Shown one piece after another: positions 10,301-24,536 of a DNA stretch of 64,000 bases. The stretch covers positions 15,332,001 through 15,396,000 of the forward strand of contig OY756962.1 of the NCBI GenBank assembly GCA_963580455.1, read 5' to 3'. The stretch's first letter is position 1. Each line of letters starts with the position of its first letter. This DNA is from Euonymus europaeus (lineage: Eukaryota; Streptophyta; Magnoliopsida; Celastrales; Celastraceae). A program made the translations under genes and the position numbers. The notes beneath the pieces are model-generated. The model saw only the letters and a program-made list of their open reading frames with translations, was not told where the DNA came from and searched no databases.

Positions 10301-12345
10301 ATTGTTCTTCTTTGTCAAATTTTACGAGTATAAGCTTCCTAGATTATTTCGATGCTAAAACACCATCTTTCTATGGCAAATGGACAAAACCGTAAAAAGA
10401 CCCTCCATAGAGAGAGTTGAGCAACTTCGGACCATCAAAGTTGCTCGGTGTACACTTTTTATTGTTATTCTATGTCAAATTTTATGAGTATAAGCTTCCA
10501 AGATTATTTCGATTCCAAATCACCAACTTTCTATGACAATTGGATAAAACCGTTAAAAGATCCTCCATAGAGAGAGTTGAGCAACTTCGGACCATCAAAG
10601 TTGCTCGGTGTACACTTTTTATTGTCTTCTATTTCAAATTTTATGAGTATAAGCTTTCAAGATTATTTCGATTCCAAATCACCAACTTTCTATGAGAAAT
10701 AGACAAAACCGTTAAAAGCTCCTCCATAGAGAGAGTTGAGCAACTTCGAACCAACAAAGTTGCTCGGGATACACTTTTTATTGTTATTCTATGTCAAATT
10801 TTACGAGTATAAGCTTCCAAGATTATTTCGATGCAAAAACACCATCTTTCTATGACAAATGGACAAAACCGTTAAAAGCTCCTCCATAGAGAGAGTTGAG
10901 CAACTTCGGACCATCAAAGTTGCTCGGTGTACACTTTTTATTGTTCTTCTACGTCAAATTTTACGAGTACAAGCTTCCAAGATTATTTCGATGCCAAAAC
11001 AACACCAACTTTTTATCACAAATGGACAAAACCGTTAAAAGCTCCTACATAGAGAGAGTGGGGCAACTTTGGACCACCAAAGTTGCTCGGGATACACTTT
11101 TTATTGTTCTTCTACGTCAAATTTTACGAGTACAAGCTTCCAAGATTATTTCGATGCCAAAACAACACCAACTTTTTATCACAAATGGACAAAACCGTTA
11201 AAAGCTCCTACATAGAGAGAGTGGGGCAACTTTGGACCACCAAAGTTGCTCGGGATACACTTTTTATTGTTCTTCTACGTCAAATTTTACGAGTACAAGC
11301 TTCCAAGATTATTTCGATGCAAAAACACTAACTTTTTATCACAAATGGACAAAACCGTTAAAAGCTCCTCCATAGAGAGAGTTGAGCAACTTCGGACCAT
11401 CAAAGTTGCTCGGTGTACACTTTTTATTGTTCTTCTACGTCAAATTTTACGAGTACAAGCTTCCAAGATTATTTCGATGCCAAAACAACACCAACTTTTT
11501 ATCACAAATGGACAAAACCGTCAAAAGACCCTACATAGAGAGAGTGGGGCAACTTCGGACCACCAAAGTTGCTCGGTGTACACTTTTTATTGTTCTTCTT
11601 TGTCAAATTTTACGAGTATAAGCTTCCTAAATTATTTCGATGCCAAAACACCATCTTCCTATGACAAATGGACAAAACCGTTAAAAGCCCCTCCATAGAG
11701 AGAGTTGAGCAACTTCGGACAATCAAAGTTGCTCGGTGTACACTTTTTATTGTTATTCTATGTCAAATTTTATGAGTTTAAGCTTCCAAGATTATTTAGA
11801 TTCCAAATCACCAACTTTCTACGAGAAATAGACAAAACCGTTAAAAGCTTCTCCATAGAGAGAGTTGAGCAACTTCGAACCATCAAAGTTGCTCGATGTA
11901 CACTTTTTATTGTTCTTCTATGTTAAATTTTATGAGTATAAACTTCCTAGATTATTTCGATGCCAAAAAGGAACTTTTTACGACAAATGGACAAAACCGT
12001 TAAAATCCCCTCCATAGAGAGAGTTGAGCAACTTCGAACCATCAAAGTTGCTCGGTGTACACTTTTTATTGTTCTTCTATGTCAAATTTTACGAGTATAA
12101 GCTTCCAAGATTACTTCGATGCCAAAACACCAACTTTTTATCACAAATGGACAAAACCGTCAAAAGCTCCTTCATAGAGAGAGTTGAGCAACTTCGGACC
12201 AACAAAGTTGCTCGGGATACACTTTTTATTGTTCTTCTATGTCAAATTTTACGAGTGTAAGCTTCCTAGATTATTTCGATGCTAAAACACCATCTTCGTA
12301 TGACAAATGGACAAAACCGTTAAAAGCTCCTCGATAGAGAGAGTT
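7372..12345 (+). repeat. 31-monomer HOR, copy 2 (4974 bp)
   Basis: The same 31 monomers in the same order as copy 1, offset 4974-4975 bp. The one-base length difference comes from the T run near 3240, which is one shorter here. Small private differences are visible, for example GTTGTGCAAC at about 8336 where copy 1 has GTTGAGCAAC, and GTACATTTTTT near 7565 where copy 1 has GTACACTTTTT. Rare diagnostic units (159, 161 and 163 bp) keep their exact relative positions, which supports duplication of the whole block rather than chance similarity. Confidence 0.9.
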
Positions 12346-15300
12346 GAGCAACTTCGGACCATCAAAGTTGCTCGGTGTACACTTTTTATTGTTCTTCTAT
12401 GTCAAATTTTACGAGTATAAGCTTCCAAGATTATTTCGATGCCAAAACACCAACTTTTTATCACAAATGGACAAAAACCGTTATAAGCTCCTCCATAGAG
12501 AGAGTTGAGCAACTTCGGACCATCAAAGTTGCTCGGTGTACACTTTTTATTGTTCTTCTACGTCAAATTTTACGAGTACAAGCTTCCAAGATTATTTCGA
12601 TGCCAAAACAACACCAACTTTTTATCACAAATGGACAAAATCGTTAAAAGCTCCTACAACGAGAGAGTGGGGCAACTTTGGACCACCAAAGTTGCTCGGG
12701 ATACACTTTTTATTGTTCTTCTATGTCAAATTTTACGAGTATAAGTTTCCAAGATTATTTCGATGCAAAAACACCATCTTTCTATGACAAATGGACAAAA
12801 CCGTTAAAAGCTCCTCCATAGAGAGAGTTGAGCAACTTCGAACCATCAAAGTTGCTCGGTGTACACTTTTTATTGTTCTTCTACGTCAAATTTTACGAGT
12901 ACAAGCTTCCAATATTATTTCGATGGCAAAACAACACCAACTTTTTATCACAAATGGACAAAACCGTTAAAAGCTCCTACATAGAGAGAGTGGGGCAACT
13001 TTGGACCACCAAAGTTGCTCGGGATACACTTTTTATTGTTCTTCTTTGTCAAATTTTACGAGTATAAGCTTCCTAAATTATTTCGATGCCAAAACACCAT
13101 CTTTCTATGACAAATGGACAAAACCGATAAAAGCCCCTCCATAGAGAGAGTTGAGCAACTTCGGACCATCAAAGTTGCTCGATGTACACTTTTTATTGTT
13201 ATTCTATGTCAAATTTTATGAGTTTAAGCTTCCAAGATTATTTCGATTTCAAATCACCAACTTTCTACGAGAAATAGACAAAACCGTTAAAAGCTTCTCC
13301 ATAGAGAGTGTTGAGCAACTTCGGACCATCAATGTTGCTCGGTGTACATTTTTTATTGTTATTCTATGTCAAATTTTATTAGTATAAGCTTCCAAGATTA
13401 TTTCGATTCCAAATCACCAACTTTCTATGAGAAATAGACAAAACCGTTAAAAGCTCATCCGTAGAGAGAGTTGAGCAACTTCGAAAAATAAAAGTTGCTC
13501 GATCTACACTTTTTATTGTTCTTCTATGTTAAATTTTATGAGTATAAGCTTCCTAGATTATTTCGATGCCAAAAAATAAACTTTTTACGACAAATAGAAA
13601 AAACCGTTAAAATCTCCTCCATAGAGAGAGTTGAGCAACTTCGGACCAACACAGTTGCTCGGTGTACACTTTTTATTGTCCTTCTATGACAAATTTTACG
13701 AGTATAAGCTTCCAATATTATTTCGATACCAAAACACCAACTTTTTATCACAAATGGACAAAACCGTCAAAAGCTCCTCCATAGAGAGAGTTGAGCAACT
13801 TCGAACCAACAAAGTTGCTCGGGATACACTTTTTATTGTTCTTCTATGTCAAATTTTACGAGTGTAAGCTTCCTAGATTATTTCGATGCTAAAACACCAT
13901 CTTCCTATGACAAATGGACAAAACCGTTAAAAGCTCCTCGATAGAGAGAGTTGAGCAACTTCGGACCATCAAAGTTGCTCGGTGTACTTTTTTTATAGTT
14001 CTTCTATGTCAAATTTTAGGAGTATAAGCTTCCAAGATTATTTTGATTCCAAATCACCAACTTTCTATGAGAAATGGACAAAAACGTTAAAAGCTCCTAC
14101 ATAGAGAGAGTTGAGCAACTTCGAACCAACAAAGTTGCTCGGGATACACTTTTTATTGTTCTTCTTTGTCAAATTTTACGAGTATAAGCTTCCTAGATTA
14201 TTTCGATGCTAAAACACCATCTTTCTATGGCAAATGGACAAAACCGTCAAAAGACCCTCCATAGAGAGAGTTGAGCAACTTCGGACCATCAAAGTTGCTC
14301 GGTGTACACTTTTTATTGTTATTCTATGTCAAATTTTATGAGTATAAGCTTCCTAGATTATTTCGATGCGAAAACACCATCTTCCTATGACAAATGGACA
14401 AAACCGTTAAAAGCTCCTCGATAGAGAGAGTTGAGCAACTTCGGACCATCAAAGTTGCTCGGTGTACTTTTTTTATTGTTCTTCTATGTCAAATTTTATG
14501 AGTATAAGCTTCCAAGATTATTTCGATTCCAAATCACCAACTTTCTATGAGAAATGGACAAAACCGTTAAAAGCTCCTACATAGAGAGAGTTGAGCAACT
14601 TCGAACCAACAAAGTTGCTCGGGATACACTTTTTATTGTTATTCTATGTCAAATTTTACGAGTATAAGCTTCCAAGATTATTTCGATGCAAAAACACCAT
14701 CTTTCTATGACAAATGGACAAAACCGTTAAAAGCTCCTCCATAGAGAGAGTTGAGCAACTTCGGACCATCAAAGTTGCTCGGTGTACACTTTTTATTGTT
14801 CTTCTACGTCAAATTTTACGAGTACAAGCTTCCAAGATTATTTCGATGCCAAAACAACACCAACTTTTTATCACAAATGGACAAAACCGTTAAAAGCTCC
14901 TACATAGAGAGAGTGGGGCAACTTTGGACCACCAAAGTTGCTCGGGATACACTTTTTATTGTTCTTCTACGTCAAATTTTACGAGTACAAGCTTCCAAGA
15001 TTATTTCGATGCCAAAACAACACCAACTTTTTATCACAAATGGACAAAACCGTTAAAAGCTCCTACATAGAGAGAGTGGGGCAACTTTGGACCACCAAAG
15101 TTGCTCGGGATACACTTTTTATTGTTCTTCTACGTCAAATTTTACGAGTACAAGCTTCCAAGATTATTTCGATGCAAAAACACCAACTTTTTATCACAAA
15201 TGGACAAAACCGTTAAAAGCTCCTCCATAGAGAGAGTTGAGCAACTTCGGACCATCAAAGTTGCTCGGTGTACACTTTTTATTGTTCTTCTACGTCAAAT

Positions 15301-16200
15301 TTTACGAGTACAAGCTTCCAAGATTATTTCGATGCCAAAACAACACCAACTTTTTATCACAAATGGACAAAACCGTCAAAAGACCCTACATAGAGAGAGT
15401 GGGGCAACTTCGGACCACCAAAGTTGCTCGGTGTACACTTTTTATTGTTCTTCTTTGTCAAATTTTACGAGTATAAGCTTCCTAAATTATTTCGATGCCA
15501 AAACACCATCTTCCTATGACAAATGGACAAAACCGTTAAAAGCCCCTCCATAGAGAGAGTTGAGCAACTTCGGACAATCAAAGTTGCTCGGTGTACACTT
15601 TTTATTGTTATTCTATGTCAAATTTTATGAGTTTAAGCTTCCAAGATTATTTAGATTCCAAATCACCAACTTTCTACGAGAAATAGACAAAACCGTTAAA
15701 AGCTTCTCCATAGAGAGAGTTGAGCAACTTCGAACCATCAAAGTTGCTCGATGTACACTTTTTATTGTTCTTCTATGTTAAATTTTATGAGTATAAACTT
15801 CCTAGATTATTTCGATGCCAAAAAGGAACTTTTTACGACAAATGGACAAAACCGTTAAAATCCCCTCCATAGAGAGAGTTGAGCAACTTCGAACCATCAA
15901 AGTTGCTCGGTGTACACTTTTTATTGTTCTTCTATGTCAAATTTTACGAGTATAAGCTTCCAAGATTACTTCGATGCCAAAACACCAACTTTTTATCACA
16001 AATGGACAAAACCGTCAAAAGCTCCTTCATAGAGAGAGTTGAGCAACTTCGGACCAACAAAGTTGCTCGGGATACACTTTTTATTGTTCTTCTATGTCAA
16101 ATTTTACGAGTGTAAGCTTCCTAGATTATTTCGATGCTAAAACACCATCTTCCTATGACAAATGGACAAAACCGTTAAAAGCTCCTCGATAGAGAGAGTT
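12346..16200 (+). repeat. 24-monomer HOR derivative, copy 1 (3855 bp)
   Basis: This copy follows the 31-mer through the unit at 13633 and again from 14593 onward, but only five monomers lie between them (13793, 13953, 14113, 14273, 14433) where copy 2 has twelve. The net loss is 1119 bp, seven monomers including the 159-bp TGTCTTCTATTT unit and the GAAAAATCG unit. The five remaining units are not a simple subset in order: 13793 resembles 9939, 13953 resembles 9139 or 10099, and 14273 resembles 8979. More than one unequal exchange is therefore likely. Private marks include TTTTAGGAGTAT and GACAAAAACG in the unit at 13953. Confidence 0.85.
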
Positions 16201-19200
16201 GAGCAACTTCGGACCATCAAAGTTGCTCGGTGTACACTTTTTATTGTTCTTCTATGTCAAATTTTACGAGTATAAGCTTCCAAGATTATTTCGATGCCAA
16301 AACACCAACTTTTTATCACAAATGGACAAAAACCGTTATAAGCTCCTCCATAGAGAGAGTTGAGCAACTTCGGACCATCAAAGTTGCTCGGTGTACACTT
16401 TTTATTGTTCTTCTACGTCAAATTTTACGAGTACAAGCTTCCAAGATTATTTCGATGCCAAAACAACACCAACTTTTTATCACAAATGGACAAAATCGTT
16501 AAAAGCTCCTACAACGAGAGAGTGGGGCAACTTTGGACCACCAAAGTTGCTCGGGATACACTTTTTATTGTTCTTCTATGTCAAATTTTACGAGTATAAG
16601 TTTCCAAGATTATTTCGATGCAAAAACACCATCTTTCTATGACAAATGGACAAAACCGTTAAAAGCTCCTCCATAGAGAGAGTTGAGCAACTTCGGACCA
16701 TCAAAGTTGCTCGGTGTACACTTTTTATTGTTCTTCTACGTCAAATTTTACGAGTACAAGCTTCCATTATTATTTCGATGGCAAAACAACACCAACTTTT
16801 TATCACAAATGGACAAAACCGTTAAAAGCTCCTACATAGAGAGAGTGGGGCAACTTTGGACCACCAAAGTTGCTCGGGATACACTTTTTATTGTTCTTCT
16901 TTGTCAAATTTTACGAGTATAAGCTTCCTAAATTATTTCGATGCCAAAACACCATCTTTCTATGACAAATGGACAAAACCGATAAAAGCCCCTCCATAGA
17001 GAGAGTGGAGCAACTTCGGACCATCAAAGTTGCTCGATGTACACTTTTTATTGTTATTCTATGTCAAATTTTATGAGTTTAAGCTTCCAAGATTATTTCG
17101 ATTTCAAATCACCAACTTTCTACGAGAAATAGACAAAACCGTTAAAAGCTTCTCCATAGAGAGTGTTGAGCAACTTCGGACCATCAAAGTTGCTCGGTGT
17201 ACATTTTTTATTGTTATTCTATGTCAAATTTTATTAGTATAAGCTTCCAAGATTATTTCGATTCCAAATCACCAACTTTCTATGAGAAATAGACAAAACC
17301 GTTAAAAGCTCATCCGTAGAGAGAGTTGAGCAACTTCGAAAAATAAAAGTTGCTCGATCTACACTTTTTATTGTTCTTCTATGTTAAATTTTATGAGTAT
17401 AAGCTTCCTAGATTATTTCGATGCCAAAAAATAAACTTTTTACGACAAATAGAAAAAACCGTTAAATCTCCTCCATAGAGAGAGTTGAGCAACTTCGGAC
17501 CAACACAGTTGCTCGGTGTACACTTTTTATTGTCCTTCTATGACAAATTTTACGAGTATAAGCTTCCAATATTATTTCGATACCAAAACACCAACTTTTT
17601 ATCACAAATGGACAAAACCGTCAAAAGCTCCTCCATAGAGAGAGTTGAGCAACTTCGAACCAACAAAGTTGCTCGGGATACACTTTTTATTGTTCTTCTA
17701 TGTCAAATTTTACGAGTGTAAGCTTCCTAGATTATTTCGATGCTAAAACACCATCTTCCTATGACAAATGGACAAAACCGTTAAAAGCTCCTCGATAGAG
17801 AGAGTTGAGCAACTTCGGACCATCAAAGTTGCTCGGTGTACTTTTTTTATAGTTCTTCTATGTCAAATTTTAGGAGTATAAGCTTCCAAGATTATTTCGA
17901 TTCCAAATCACCAACTTTCTATGAGAAATGGACAAAAACGTTAAAAGCTCCTACATAGAGAGAGTTGAGCAACTTCGAACCAACAAAGTTGCTCGGGATA
18001 CACTTTTTATTGTTCTTCTTTGTCAAATTTTACGAGTATAAGCTTCCTAGATTATTTCGATGCTAAAACACCATCTTTCTATGGCAAATGGACAAAACCG
18101 TCAAAAGACCCTCCATAGAGAGAGTTGAGCAACTTCGGACCATCAAAGTTGCTCGGTGTACACTTTTTATTGTTATTCTATGTCAAATTTTATGAGTATA
18201 AGCTTCCTAGATTATTTCGATGCGAAAACACCATCTTCCTATGACAAATGGACAAAACCGTTAAAAACTCCTCGATAGAGAGAGTTGAGCAACTTCGGAC
18301 CATCAAAGTTGCTCGGTGTACTTTTTTTATTGTTCTTCTATGTCAAATTTTATGAGTATAAGCTTCCAAGATTATTTCGATTCCAAATCACCAACTTTCT
18401 ATGAGAAATGGACAAAACCGTTAAAAGCTCCTACATAGAGAGAGTTGAGCAACTTCGAACCAACAAAGTTGCTCGGGATACACTTTTTATTGTTATTCTA
18501 TGTCAAATTTTACGAGTATAAGCTTCCAAGATTATTTCGATGCAAAAACACCATCTTTCTATGACAAATGGACAAAACCGTTAAAAGCTCCTCCATAGAG
18601 AGAGTTGAGCAACTTCGGACCATCAAAGTTGCTCGGTGTACACTTTTTATTGTTCTTCTACGTCAAATTTTACGAGTACAAGCTTCCAAGATTATTTCGA
18701 TGCCAAAACAACACCAACTTTTTATCACAAATGGACAAAACCGTTAAAAGCTCCTACATAGAGAGAGTGGGGCAACTTTGGACCACCAAAGTTGCTCGGG
18801 ATACACTTTTTATTGTTCTTCTACGTCAAATTTTACGAGTACAAGCTTCCAAGATTATTTCGATGCCAAAACAACACCAACTTTTTATCACAAATGGACA
18901 AAACCGTTAAAAGCTCCTACATAGAGAGAGTGGGGCAACTTTGGACCACCAAAGTTGCTCGGGATACACTTTTTATTGTTCTTCTACGTCAAATTTTACG
19001 AGTACAAGCTTCCAAGATTATTTCGATGCAAAAACACCAACTTTTTATCACAAATGGACAAAACCGTTAAAAGCTCCTCCATAGAGAGAGTTGAGCAACT
19101 TCGGACCATCAAAGTTGCTCGGTGTACACTTTTTATTGTTCTTCTACGTCAAATTTTACGAGTACAAGCTTCCAAGATTATTTCGATGCCAAAACAACAC

Positions 19201-19575
19201 CAACTTTTTATCACAAATGGACAAAACCGTCAAAAGACCCTACATAGAGAGAGTGGGGCAACTTCGGACCACCAAAGTTGCTCGGTGTACACTTTTTATT
19301 GTTCTTCTTTGTCAAATTTTACGAGTATAAGCTTCCTAAATTATTTCGATGCCAAAACACCATCTTCCTATGACAAATGGACAAAACCGTTAAAAGCCCC
19401 TCCATAGAGAGAGTTGAGCAACTTCGGACAATCAAAGTTGCTCGGTGTACACTTTTTATTGTTATTCTATGTCAAATTTTATGAGTTTAAGCTTCCAAGA
19501 TTATTTAGATTCCAAATCACCAACTTTCTACGAGAAATAGACAAAACCGTTAAAAGCTTCTCCATAGAGAGAGTT
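16201..19575 (+). repeat. 24-monomer HOR derivative, copy 2, interrupted
   Basis: The first 21 monomers repeat the preceding 24-mer at an offset of 3855, then 3854 bp; the one-base change is a shortened A run (GTTAAATCTCC) near 17463. The five private units of the contracted region are all repeated, so the contraction happened before this duplication. After the unit at 19416 the order breaks: the expected 159-bp unit is replaced by the hybrid monomer at 19576 and the array jumps to a different HOR phase. Confidence 0.85.
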
Positions 19576-19735
19576 GAGCAACTTCGAACCATCAAAGTTG
19601 CTCGGTGTACACTTTTTATTGTTATTCTATGTCAAATTTTATGAGTATAAGCTTCCTAGATTATTTCGATGCTAAAACACCATCTTCTTATGACAAATGG
19701 ACAAAACCGTTAAAAGCTCCTCGATAGAGAGAGTT
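19576..19735 (+). repeat. Hybrid monomer at HOR phase jump
   Basis: The left side has the CGAACCATC centre expected after the unit at 19416 (compare 15722), but from CTCGGTGTACAC onward the unit follows the type at 8979, with TTATTCTATG, CCTAG, GATGCT, TTCTTATGAC and CCTCGA. The exchange point therefore lies inside the dyad, roughly 19591-19605, where both parents read CATCAAAGTTGCT. The unit keeps its 160-bp length. Confidence 0.75.
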
Positions 19736-22700
19736 GAGCAACTTCGGACCATCAAAGTTGCTCGGTGTACTTTTTTTATTGTTCTTCTATGTCAAATTTT
19801 AGGAGTATAAGCTTCCAAGATTATTTCGATTCCAAATCACCAACTTTCTATGAGAAATGGACAAAAACGTTAAAAGCTCCTACATAGAGAGAGTTGAGCA
19901 ACTTCGAACCAACAAAGTTGCTCGGGATACACTTTTTATTGTTCTTCTTTGTCAAATTTTACGAGTATAAGCTTCCTAGATTATTTCGATGCTAAAACAC
20001 CATCTTTCTATGGCAAATGGACAAAACCGTCAAAAGACCCTCCATAGAGAGAGTTGAGCAACTTCGGACCATCAAAGTTGCTCGGTGTACACTTTTTATT
20101 GTTATTCTATGTCAAATTTTATGAGTATAAGCTTCCTAGATTATTTCGATGCGAAAACACCATCTTCCTATGACAAATGGACAAAACCGTTAAAAGCTCC
20201 TCGATAGAGAGAGTTGAGCAACTTCGGACCATCAAAGTTGCTCGGTGTACTTTTTTTATTGTTCTTCTATGTCAAATTTTATGAGTATAAGCTTCCAAGA
20301 TTATTTCGATTCCAAATCACCAACTTTCTATGAGAAATGGACAAAACCGTTAAAAGCTCCTACATAGAGAGAGTTGAGCAACTTCGAACCAACAAAGTTG
20401 CTCGGGATACACTTTTTATTGTTCTTCTTTTTCAAATTTTACGAGTATAAGCTTCCTAGATTATTTCGATGCTAAAATACCATCTTTCTATGGCAAATGG
20501 ACAAAACCGTAAAAAGACCCTCCATAGAGAGAGTTGAGCAACTTCGGACCATCAAAGTTGCTCGGTGTACACTTTTTATTGTTATTCTATGTCAAATTTT
20601 ATGAGTATAAGCTTCCAAGATTATTTCGATTCCAAATCACCAACTTTCTATGAGAAATAGACAAAACCGTTAAAAGCTCCTCCATAGAGAGAGTTGAGCA
20701 ACTTCGAAAAATCGAAGTTGCTCGATGTACACTTTTTATTGTTCTTCTATGTTAAATTTTATGAGTATAAGCTTCCTAGATTATTTCGATGCCAAAACAC
20801 CAACTTTTTATCACAAATGGACAAAACTGTCAAAAGCTCCCCCATAGAGAGAGTTGAGCTACTTCGAACCAACAAAGTTGCTCGGGATACACTTTTTATT
20901 GTTCTTCTATGTTAAATTTTACGAGTGTAAGCTTCCTAGATTATTTCGATGCCAAAACACCAACTTTCTATGAGAAATGGACAAAACCGTCAAAAGCTCC
21001 TCCATAGAGAGAGTTGAGCAACTTCGAACCAACAAAGTTGCTCGGGATATACTTTTTATTGTTCTTCTATGTCAAATTTTACGAGTGTAAGCTTCCTAGA
21101 TTATTTCGATGCTAAAACACCATCTTCCTATGACAAATGGACAAAACCGTTAAAAGCTCCTCGATAGAGAGAGTTGAGCAACTTCGGACCATCAAAGTTG
21201 CTCGGTGTACTTTTTTTGTTGTTCTTCTATGTCAAATTTTATGAGTATAAGCTTCCAAGATTATTTCGATTCCAAATCACCAACTTTCTATCAGAAATGG
21301 ACAAAACCGTTAAAAGCTCCTACATAGAGAGAGTTGAGCAACTTCGAACCAACAAAGTTGCTCGGGATACACTTTTTATTGTTCTTCTTTGTCAAATTTT
21401 ACGAGTATAAGCTTCCTAGATTATTTCGATGCTAAAACACCATCTTTCTATGGCAAATGGACAAAACCGTAAAAAGACCCTCCATAGAGAGAGTTGAGCA
21501 ACTTCGGACCATCAAAGTTGCTCGGTGTACACTTTTTATTGTTATTCTATGTCAAATTTTATGAGTATAAGCTTCCAAGATTATTTCGATTCCAAATCAC
21601 CAACTTTCTATGACAATTGGATAAAACCGTTAAAAGATCCTCCATAGAGAGAGTTGAGCAACTTCGGACCATCAAAGTTGCTCGGTGTACACTTTTTATT
21701 GTCTTCTATTTCAAATTTTATGAGTATAAGCTTTCAAGATTATTTCGATTCCAAATCACCAACTTTCTATGAGAAATAGACAAAACCGTTAAAAGCTCCT
21801 CCATAGAGAGAGTTGAGCAACTTCGAACCAACAAAGTTGCTCGGGATACACATTTTATTGTTCTTCTTTGTCAAATTTTACGAGTATAAGCTTCGTAGAT
21901 TATTTCGATGCTAAAACACCATCTTTCTATGACAAATGGATAAAACCGTTAAAAGCCCCTCCATAGAGAGAGTTGAGCAACTTAGGACCATCAAAGTTGC
22001 TCGGTGTACACTTTTTATTGTTATTCTATGTCAAATTTTACGAGTATAAGTTTCCAAGATTATTTCGATGCCAAAAAATAAACTTTTTACGACAAATAGA
22101 AAAAAACCGTTAAAATCTCCTCCATAGAGAGAGTTGAACAACTTCGGACCAACACAGTTGCTCGGTGTACACTTTTTATTGTCCTTCTATGTCAAATTTT
22201 ACGAGTATAAGCTTCCAATATTATTTCGATACCAAAACACCAACTTTTTATCACAAATGGACAAAACCGTCAAAAGCTCCTCCATAGAGAGAGTTGAGCA
22301 ACTTCGAACCAACAAAGTTGCTCGGGATACACTTTTTATTGTTCTTCTATGTCAAATTTTACGAGTGTAAGCTTCCTAGATTATTTCGATGCTAAAACAC
22401 CATCTTCCTATGACAAATGGACAAAACCGTTAAAAGCTCCTCGATAGAGAGAGTTGAGCAACTTCGGACCATCAAAGTTGCTCGGTGTACTTTTTTTATT
22501 GTTCTTCTATGTCAAATTTTATGAGTATAAGCTTCCAAGATTATTTCGATTCCAAATCACCAACTTTCTATGAGAAATGGACAAAACCGTTAAAAGCTCC
22601 TACATAGAGAGAGTTGAGCAACTTCGAACCAACAAAGTTGCTCGGGATACACTTTTTATTGTTCTTCTATGTCAAATTTTACGAGTATAAGCTTCCTAGA

Positions 22701-24536
22701 TTATTTCGATGCCAAAATACCATCTTTCTATGGCAAATGGACAAAACCGTAAAAAGACCCTCCATTGAGAGAGTTGAGCAACTTCGGACCATCAAAGTTG
22801 CTCGGTGTACACTTTTTATTGTTATTCTATGTCAAATTTTATGAGTATAAGCTTCGAAGATTATTTCGATTCCAAATCACCAACTTTCTATGACAAATGG
22901 ATAAAACCATTAAAAGCTCCTCCATAGAGAGAGTTGAGCAACTTCGGACCATCAAAGTTGCTCGGTGTACACTTTTTATTGTTCTTCTATGTCAAATTTT
23001 ATGAGTATAAGCTTCCAAGATTATTTCGATTCCAAATCACCAACTTTCTATGACAATTGGATAAAACCGTTAAAAGATCCTCCATAGAGAGAGTTGAGCA
23101 ACTTCGGACCATCAAAGTTGCTCGGTGTACACTTTTTATTGTCTTCTATTTCAAATTTTATGAGTATAAGCTTTCAAGATTATTTCGATTCCAAATCACC
23201 AACTTTCTATGAGAAATAGACAAAACCGTTAAAAGCTCCTCCATAGAGAGAGTTGAGCAACTTCGAAGCAACAAAGTTGCTCGGGATACACTTTTTATTG
23301 TTCTTCTTTGTCAAATTTTACGAGTATAAGCTTCCTAGATTATTTCGATGCTAAAACACCATCTTTCTATGACAAATGGACAAAACCGTTAAAAGCCCCT
23401 CCATAGAGAGAGTTGAGCAACTTAGGACCATCAAAGTTGCTCGGTGTACACTTTTTATTGTTATTCTATGTCAAATTTTACGAGTATAAGTTTCCAAGAT
23501 TATTTCGATGCAAAAACACCATCTTTCTATGACAAATGGACAAAACCGTTAAAATCTCCTCCATAGAGAGAGTTGAGCAACTTCGGACCATCAAAGTTGC
23601 TCGGTGTACAATTTTTATTGTTCTTCTACGTCAAATTTTACGAGTACAAGCTTCCAAGATTATTTCGATGCCAAAACAACACCAACTTTTTATCACAAAT
23701 GGACAAAACCGTTAAAAGCTCCTAAATAGAGAGAGTGGGGCAACTTTGGACCACCAAAGTTGCTCGGGATACACTTTTTATTGTTCTTCTTTGTCAAAAT
23801 TTACGAGTATAAGCTTCCTAAATTATTTCGATGCCAAAACACCATCTTTCTATGACAAATGGACAAAACCGTTAAAAGCCCCTCCATAGAGAGAGTTGAG
23901 CAACTTCGGACAATCAAAGTTGCTCGGTGTACACTTTTTATTGTTATTCTATGTCAAATTTTATGAGTTTAAGCTTCCAAGATTATTTAGATTCCAAATC
24001 ACCAACTTTCTACGAGAAATAGACAAAACCGTTAAAAGCTTCTCCATAGAGAGAGTTGAGCAACTTCGAACCATCAAAGTTGCTCGATGTACACTTTTTA
24101 TTGTTCTTCTATGTTAAATTTTATGAGTATAAACTTCCTAGATTATTTCGATGCCAAAAAGGAACTTTTTACGACAAATGGACAAAACCGTTAAAATCCC
24201 CTCCATAGAGAGAGTTGAGCAACTTCGAACCATCAAAGTTGCTCGGTGTACACTTTTTATTGTTCTTCTATGTCAAATTTTACGAGTATAAGCTTCCAAG
24301 ATTACTTCGATGCCAAAACAACAACTTTTTATCACAAATGGACAAAACCGTCAAAAGCTCCTTCATAGAGAGAGTTGAGCAACTTCGAACCAACAAAGTT
24401 GCTCGGGATACACTTTTTATTGTTCTTCTATGTCAAATTTTACGAGTGTAAGCTTCCTAGATTATTTCGATGCTAAAACACCATCTTCCTATGACAAATG
24501 GACAAAACCGTTAAAAGCTCCTCGATAGAGAGAGTT
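19736..24536 (+). repeat. Mosaic of family-1 monomers
   Basis: About 30 monomers with no single repeat period. 19736-20375 repeats the private units of the 24-mer (TTTTAGGAGTAT and GACAAAAACG at 19736). 20223-21655 matches 1-1433. 21656-21974 has the 159-bp unit and its neighbour. The unit at 21975 is a hybrid. 22136-23095 repeats pieces seen elsewhere with a private CTTCGAAG. From 23096 the order (159-bp unit, GGGATAC unit, TTAGGACC unit, 163-bp unit, altered dyad, GGACAATC unit, 159-bp AAAAAGGAAC unit) anticipates the 27-mer that follows. No gene is present. Confidence 0.75.
21975..22135 (+). repeat. Hybrid monomer (161 bp)
   Basis: The unit starts like the TTAGGACC class at 1594 and 23415, including AAGTTTCCAAG with the HindIII site lost, then changes to the core AAAAAATAAAC that belongs to the class at 3525. 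The exchange lies in the shared ATTATTTCGATG, about 22059-22071. An extra A in the run before CCGTT makes the unit 161 bp. Confidence 0.75.

Noticed and set aside
11246..11698. Longest open frame, 150 codons, repeated at 15101 and 18955
   Set aside because: It arises because 163-bp and 160-bp units in series avoid the usual stop; it is not longer in other HORs and shows no domain or start signal.
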